Below are positions 58,994 to 64,000 of a DNA stretch of 64,000 bases, in pieces. The position numbers and the translations under genes are program-made. Position 1 is the stretch's first letter. Every line of letters starts with the position of its first letter. Source of the DNA: Phorcus lineatus (Eukaryota; Mollusca; Gastropoda; Trochida; Trochidae); NCBI GenBank assembly GCA_921293015.1, contig OV121096.1, forward strand, positions 11,659,000-11,722,999, given 5' to 3'. The notes beneath the pieces were generated by a model. It made no database searches, was not told where the DNA came from, and saw nothing but the letters and a program-made list of their open reading frames with translations.

Positions 58994-60648
58994 TGAAACA
59001 ACTTTGCAATCTCCTCAAATTTTATTTGAAATTTTAAACCTTGTGGTCTAGTCAATATGAAGTAACATCAATGGAGACCTTAGGTTTTTATTTGGAAATT
59101 TTTTAAATAAATCTTCTCTATTCAACTTCATTACAACGTCTTCAGATTTCACAAGAAAAAACCAAATACATTTATCATGACAGGGTGAAGATGGACATAT
59201 GTTATACAATCTTGCACTGCAATTCATGTTGAATGTAACTTATTTATCGGATGCATATCATGCTAATCAGTTCTACTCATTATATACGCGTACACAATGT
59301 TAAATACCATACATACACACATACATAAATGCATATCTATTAACAGTACGGAAACATTAACATTGAATAGTGTCGATATCCAGCTACACTGCTCAAAGGC
59401 GCTTAGTTTTCCCTCGGTCATTGGAAGTCACGCTTCAATACATACCTTATACTTAGGAGTTTGAAATTTTTGTTCGCCAAGTTAACCCACCATGCTTATC
59501 GTAACGGAGTACCCATAGTTAGGTCATAGGGAACGTTTAGTGTTGCACAACGGATATACAATATCTAATTTCGCCTGTGTGCGAGCGAAGTGAACAAGTT
59601 TGGCAACAGCTTTCTCTTGACTCGATTCAAAATCATTTTAGTGTGTCCAAACGTATTGTTCAAAAGATTACAAAAGACAACAAATTCCATAGAAGGGTGT
59701 GCTGTCGCAGTTTCAACCATGAGTGTTTTAATTATTCGCTTACAATGTACTTATTTCACAATCATAAGCGTTCATCACTGTCAATAACACAACCATCATC
59801 TGAGGCTGTCTAATGTACAGGGTTTCACGGAGCAAAGCATACACTTTCACCTCATGCTTTGTATTGTGAAAAATGCTCATCAAAGGACGGGTAAATAACG
59901 GGTAGTGTTTGCTCATTTTTGACCAACATTGATTTTGAACATTTATCTCACTTCTAAATCAGATGAATGTATATAAAAAAGTATGTCAATTTTTTTATGT
60001 AAACATTTAACCAAGCTTGCAAATTGTTCTTTTAGAAGTTTACTGACAACATTCATATTTTAAAATCTTTTGCAGTTGAGTTTTGAAATATAAAGTTTTA
60101 TTCTACTTTAGTTGTATTAAGGTTAAAAAGGTTCAAATCAATTTGTGCTTTCGTTCATCAGTAAATAAATGCATTTGGTACCTAGTAAAGACCTTTTATG
60201 TCAAACATGATATATCTCGTGTCGACCACATTAGGGTTGTGAGTATGTACTAGTTGTCAGTCTTATGGGTATCAATTAACATTTAATTTTGTTAAAAATG
60301 CGTTTTTTCAATACGTTTTGTCATAACAAAGTTGGATCGCTCTACTCAAGTTCCATTAACTTCAGCTTCAACATCTTTACTGATATCTGAAGATTGAATA
60401 TTACAGTCACTCGAAATTGACGTACTTCATAAACCAATTTACATTTGTTAGTCTACCATTATCATAAATTGGGCTGTAATTTTCCAAAATGTATTAAAAA
60501 ACGACTTTTCCATCAGGGCGATAATTTTTTTCACTAAGCATAATTCATCTAACAGCAATCATAGTCAGTAACTGACAACGTTGAAGTGTGAAAATCCCAA
60601 CAGTACTATATCAACCTATATCAAGAAATATCAACCCAAAAAAATGGG
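58994..60648. other. AT-rich intergenic DNA
   Basis: No feature is recognised. Two overlapping plus frames at 59577-59813 have no family signal. Confidence 0.45.
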
Positions 60649-60656
60649 GGTTAGTG

Positions 60657-62430
60657 CACAGGCCCTCGGATCATTAAAAACAATTAAAAAATAAAAAAAA
60701 CATTTTGTTAGAACACCCCCTGAATCAAATTGTACCTCTGTTAATAGTATATGGAAAGGCCAGACACTCCATTCTCCCCCACCCGCTTTCTTGGCCGTCC
60801 TCATTAAATAACCCCAAAGATTTATTTGTTTAAGTGAGTTGGAGTAGAAAGGCAAATCATTTGACATCATGTCTGCATAGATTTTATATTGATTGCGTGC
60901 GTATTTATTGTAGCATTTGGTCAAGAAAGCGGGTGGGGGCGAATGGAGTGTCTGGCCTTTCCATTTACTATTAACAGAGGAACAATTCTATTTAGGGGGT
61001 GTTCTCAAAATATATTTTTATTTTATTTTATTTTTAGCTCATCAGGTCTGAAAGACCCGATGGGCTTATGGCATGGCATGGCGTCCGGCGTCCGTCCATC
61101 CGTCCGTCCGTCCATCCGTCCGTAAACTTTTCACTTTTTCGACTTCTTCTCCAGAACCAATGACTCTAGAGAGCTGAAATTTTATGTGCATACTCCTTGG
61201 CAAATGGGGATTCTAAATTGTAGATTTCGTGACCTCATGACCCCAAATGGGGTCACAAGGGTCAAAACCTTAAAAATCTATTTTAATCGTCTTCTCCAGT
61301 TCCAAAAGGTCCAGAGAGCTGAATAGTTGTGTGTAGACTCCTTGGGCACTGGAGATTCTGAATTGTAGGTTTGGTGACCCCATGACCCCAAATGAGGTCA
61401 CAGGGGTCAAAACCTGAAAAACCTATTTTCATCTTCTCCAGTTCCAAAAGGTCTAGAGAGCTGAAAAATTGTGTGAAGACTCCTTGGACACTGGGGATTC
61501 TAAATTGTAGGTTTGGTGACCACTTGACCCCAAATGGGGTCACAGGGGTCAAAACCTTAAAATCCTACTTTCATCTTCTTCTCCAGTTCCAAAAGGTCTT
61601 GATAGCTTAATAGTTGTGTGTAGACTCCTTGGACAATGGGGATTCTGAATTGTAGATTTTGTGACCCCATGACCCCAAATGAGGTCAGAGGGGTCAAAAC
61701 ATGAAAAACCTATTTTCATCTTCTTCTCCAGTTCCAAAAGGTCCAGAGAGCTGAATAGTTGTGTGTAGACTCCTTGGGCACTGGAGATTCTAAATTGTAG
61801 GTTTGGTGACCCCATGACCCCAAATGGGGTCACAGTGGTCAAAACCTGAGAAACTTAATTTCATCCTTTTCCCTAGTTCCAAAAGGTCTAGAGAGCTGAA
61901 AAATTGTGTGAAGACTCCTTTGACACTGGGGATTCTAAATTGTAGGTTTGGTGACCCCATGACCCCAAATGGGGTCACAGGGGTCAAAACCTAAAAAACC
62001 TAATTTCATCTTTTTCCCTAGTTCCAAAAGGTCCAGATAGCTTAATAGTTGTGTGTAGACTCCTTGGCCAACGGGGATTCTAAATTGTAGGGTTGGTGAC
62101 CCCATGACCCCAAATGGGGTCACAGGGGTCAAAACCTAAAAAACCTAATTTCATCTTTTTCCCTAGTTCCAAACGGTCTTGATAGCTTAATAGTTGTGTG
62201 TAGACTCCTTGGACAATGGGGATTCTGAATTGTAGGTTCGGTGACCCCTTGACCCCAAATGGGCAATGGGCTGTTTTTATTTGATTGTGAATAACTTGGA
62301 CGTTGGGACAGGCTATCATTCCTACACTGCCCATGACCCCATGGTCTAAACCCAAACACTTATTTCTATCAAAAGTCTGATGAGCTACAGAGCCCATGGC
62401 TCTATTTTTTTAATGATCCGAGGGCCTGTG
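60657..62430. mobile_element. Composite non-autonomous hAT-like element, 1,774 bp
   Basis: Perfect 24-bp terminal inverted repeats (60657-60680 and 62407-62430) begin CACAGGCCCTCGGATCATTA. GGTTAGTG lies on both sides (60649-60656 and 62431-62438), an exact 8-bp target duplication. CA...TG ends with an 8-bp duplication fit the hAT superfamily. Inside, 60702-60796 and 60919-61011 form a long foldback (key words GGGGGTGTTCT, CCATATACTATTAACAGAGG, GTGTCTGGCC, AAGAAAGCGGGT). A minisatellite element occupies the right arm. No transposase is present, so mobility would need an autonomous hAT elsewhere. Confidence 0.88.
61036..62402. repeat. Nested minisatellite element, eight 145-bp units
   Basis: The left end is a hairpin, AGCTCATCAGGTCT / AGACCCGATGGGCT (61036-61066), then a (GTCC/ATCC)n stretch (61084-61122). 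Eight tandem units follow; TCCAAAAGGTC-type landmarks are at 61301, 61443, 61588, 61733, 61878, 62023 and 62168 (spacing 142 then 145), plus a diverged first unit near 61155. Each unit has AGAGAGCTGAA, GACTCCTTGG, GGGGATTCTAAATTGTAGG, GTGACCCCATGACCCC and GGTCAAAACCT. The right end has CTGATGAGCT (inverted match to the left end) and AGAGCCCATGGCTCT. The 145-bp period is not divisible by three, so the staggered minus-strand frames with MTPVTPFG and FDPCDPIWGHGVTKPTI are periodic artefacts. Confidence 0.85.
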
Positions 62431-62438
62431 GGTTAGTG

Positions 62439-64000
62439 TGGTTTTTTTCGAGATATCTTAAGACAAAGATCCCTCTGTCAGAGATTTAACATGGGAGTCA
62501 ATGGGGAAATGATTAAATTAGTTCCTGTATTAAACTTTTTTTAATATGAAAACATGTTTGAGTTAACATAATTTTCTTCCAGAAAAAAGTATAAAATATA
62601 CATGGTAGTGTGGATTTTTAGAAGCTACGGCCCAACGTGTATTCAAACATTTCAATTAAATTATCAACATTCAAGCTATCTTTGTACTAAAAACATGCTT
62701 TCTCCCACTCATTATCTAAAAATATACCTGAACGCATACATACAAATCATATTCATTCAACAACGTCTACTTTCTGAGAAAAACAGATTATAGGACTTGC
62801 TCAAATGATAGTTACAATTAAAATTGCTGAGTCAGCAAAATTGTGAATTATTTCAAAAAGAAAAATAATACGTTTCTTTATGTTGATGAATATTTAATCA
62901 GAAATCATCAAAATTGATAAATTGCCGCTTCATATTGATTTATTATATAAGAAATTATGATTTAAGGTTAATTGAGTTTTGTCACTGTGACTGAGGAGCG
63001 AACATCCTTGAATTCATGAGATGCTTCATGTGATTTATTCATAGGGAATTCTGAATGTTACATAGCGTTTAAATTCAAGATATAAATGACAAAAACTATA
63101 TATTTCTAAGGTATGAATATTCATATAATCCCAGATGTAATGGGACTATTAATAGGTCTTCTCTAGAGAAACATTAAAAAAGGCGTGTGAGATTTGTCAT
63201 TTCATATTTAAAAAAAATCTCCATTCACCGAAAATCTTAATGTAATCTTTTTCTCAAGTTTTAATGCCTTTTGGATGGAATTCTGCAGAATTGTCCACGC
63301 CTATGTGGTGGTCGTGTTGTGTCGGTAAATTAAAAAAACAAAGTAAGGCACGTTTCGTTTATCAGCAGATATAAAACATTTGGGCAAGGTTTTATCATCA
63401 AGGTAGATTGATTAATATTGGGTTATAATAAAAACATTTAGTTATCATGATTTTAACATATCATAATTCCCTTCTTTTCCCATGAGTGATTAAACATTGT
63501 TTTTGTATTCTTATTGTTAGACTCTAATGTCACAGATTACGAGAAAACCATTGTTCAATTAAAACATTTTAGGGTACAGTTTTAATGCTAGGCTCAATGT
63601 CGGCCCCTGCCCTCCATTTTTAAGGGAACGATGAACGGTTTGAGCATTTCCTAACGGATATGTACTCATTTAAAATTCAGTGATCCTGGAATCGTGATCG
63701 ATATGTTACAGTTCTGAAGTACAAATTGTGCTAATTCACATCTTAAATTGGTTAAATGTTGGAAAGTAATACATTTGTTAGAGTCAAAATTGATAGTTTT
63801 TTGTTTCTCAAGAACTAGATATCATTTAGGAGATATATTTCACATTTTGAATTACTTTTTAAGGTTTATGTAACAATTGAATTTCGTTTATGAACAAAAG
63901 ATTGATTTATCAAGTCAATATCCTGAGAAAATTAATTAACTTTTTTATTGTTAATTAAGATATACATAAAATCATATAATATTTGTCTAGTATAGTATGT
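62439..64000. other. AT-rich intergenic DNA
   Basis: No gene, RNA or repeat is recognised up to the end of the window. Confidence 0.5.

Noticed and set aside
58831-59055. Minus-strand 74-codon frame over module B4
   Set aside because: It overlaps the plus-strand HSPA12-like frame, which has the better family resemblance and partial frame conservation in B1 and B3. Kept as a refutation test rather than a feature.
61283-62397. A series of overlapping minus-strand frames encoding similar peptides (FDPCDPIWGHGVTKPTI and the like), suggesting a repeat protein
   Set aside because: They arise from a 145-bp tandem repeat whose period is not a multiple of three, so each frame stops after one or two units. 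No continuous protein is possible.
1-64000. CRISPR array, bacterial operon, prophage or organelle genes
   Set aside because: No direct repeats with unique spacers, no dense coding, no ribosome-binding sites, no rRNA or organelle gene recognised. Composition and repeats are those of an animal nuclear genome.

Overview
This is AT-rich animal nuclear DNA with no complete protein-coding gene that I can defend. The best guess at the source is a mollusc. The basis is the dominant SINE (tRNA-like head, tail ending in TTAAACC...CTCACTCACTC or CTCACCTCACC), palindromic MITEs, and two long elements that combine a GTCC-rich microsatellite with a 145-170 bp tandem core, a combination familiar from bivalve and gastropod genomes. 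Species is not resolvable. Most open frames of 60-100 codons are chance or repeat-derived. If genes are present, their exons are short and mostly below ORF-calling length.

Layout. 0-25 kb: repeat-rich intergenic DNA. It holds four MITE families (a long-TIR family with copies at 85, 8277 and 16261; a palindromic element at 10.8 kb; a 92-bp hairpin element with a 9-bp target duplication at 16.7 kb; a 139-bp palindrome at 19.5 kb), a dead LINE 3' end at 17.8-18.7 kb whose tail is tandemly duplicated to 19.2 kb, and several SINEs. A possible terminal exon lies at 24.05 kb.

25.6-59 kb: a degenerate cluster of paralogous units. A core of about 200-350 bp containing a TTTATTGACCAAT-like motif recurs at about 25.9, 31.2, 36.9, 39.1, 42.2, 48.4 and 53.3 kb, and probably 57.9 kb, always on the same strand. 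A second module recurs at 38.2, 43.6, 51.0 and 58.7 kb. Its best-preserved copy (58.7 kb) encodes a stretch that resembles the C-terminal part of HSP70-like HSPA12 proteins. The first two units (25.7-28.7 and 31.05-34.5 kb) align over about 3 kb and share a small hydrophobic ORF. Two short candidate first exons (47.5 and 56.0 kb) share leader, start codon and a phase-0 GT donor. Younger insertions sit within these units: SINEs, a mariner remnant with TIRs and TA duplication (30.6 kb), a LINE fragment (32.3 kb), a minisatellite element (45.8-47.1 kb) and AT microsatellites.

60.6-62.4 kb: a 1,774-bp non-autonomous hAT-like element with perfect 24-bp TIRs and an 8-bp target duplication. It carries a foldback arm and a nested minisatellite element with eight units of about 145 bp. 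The last 1.5 kb is plain AT-rich sequence.

The main candidate for something undescribed is the 25-59 kb paralogous cluster: an old, locally duplicated family, probably a decayed or cryptic gene family, recognisable only by aligning the window to itself. All alignments were made by eye.
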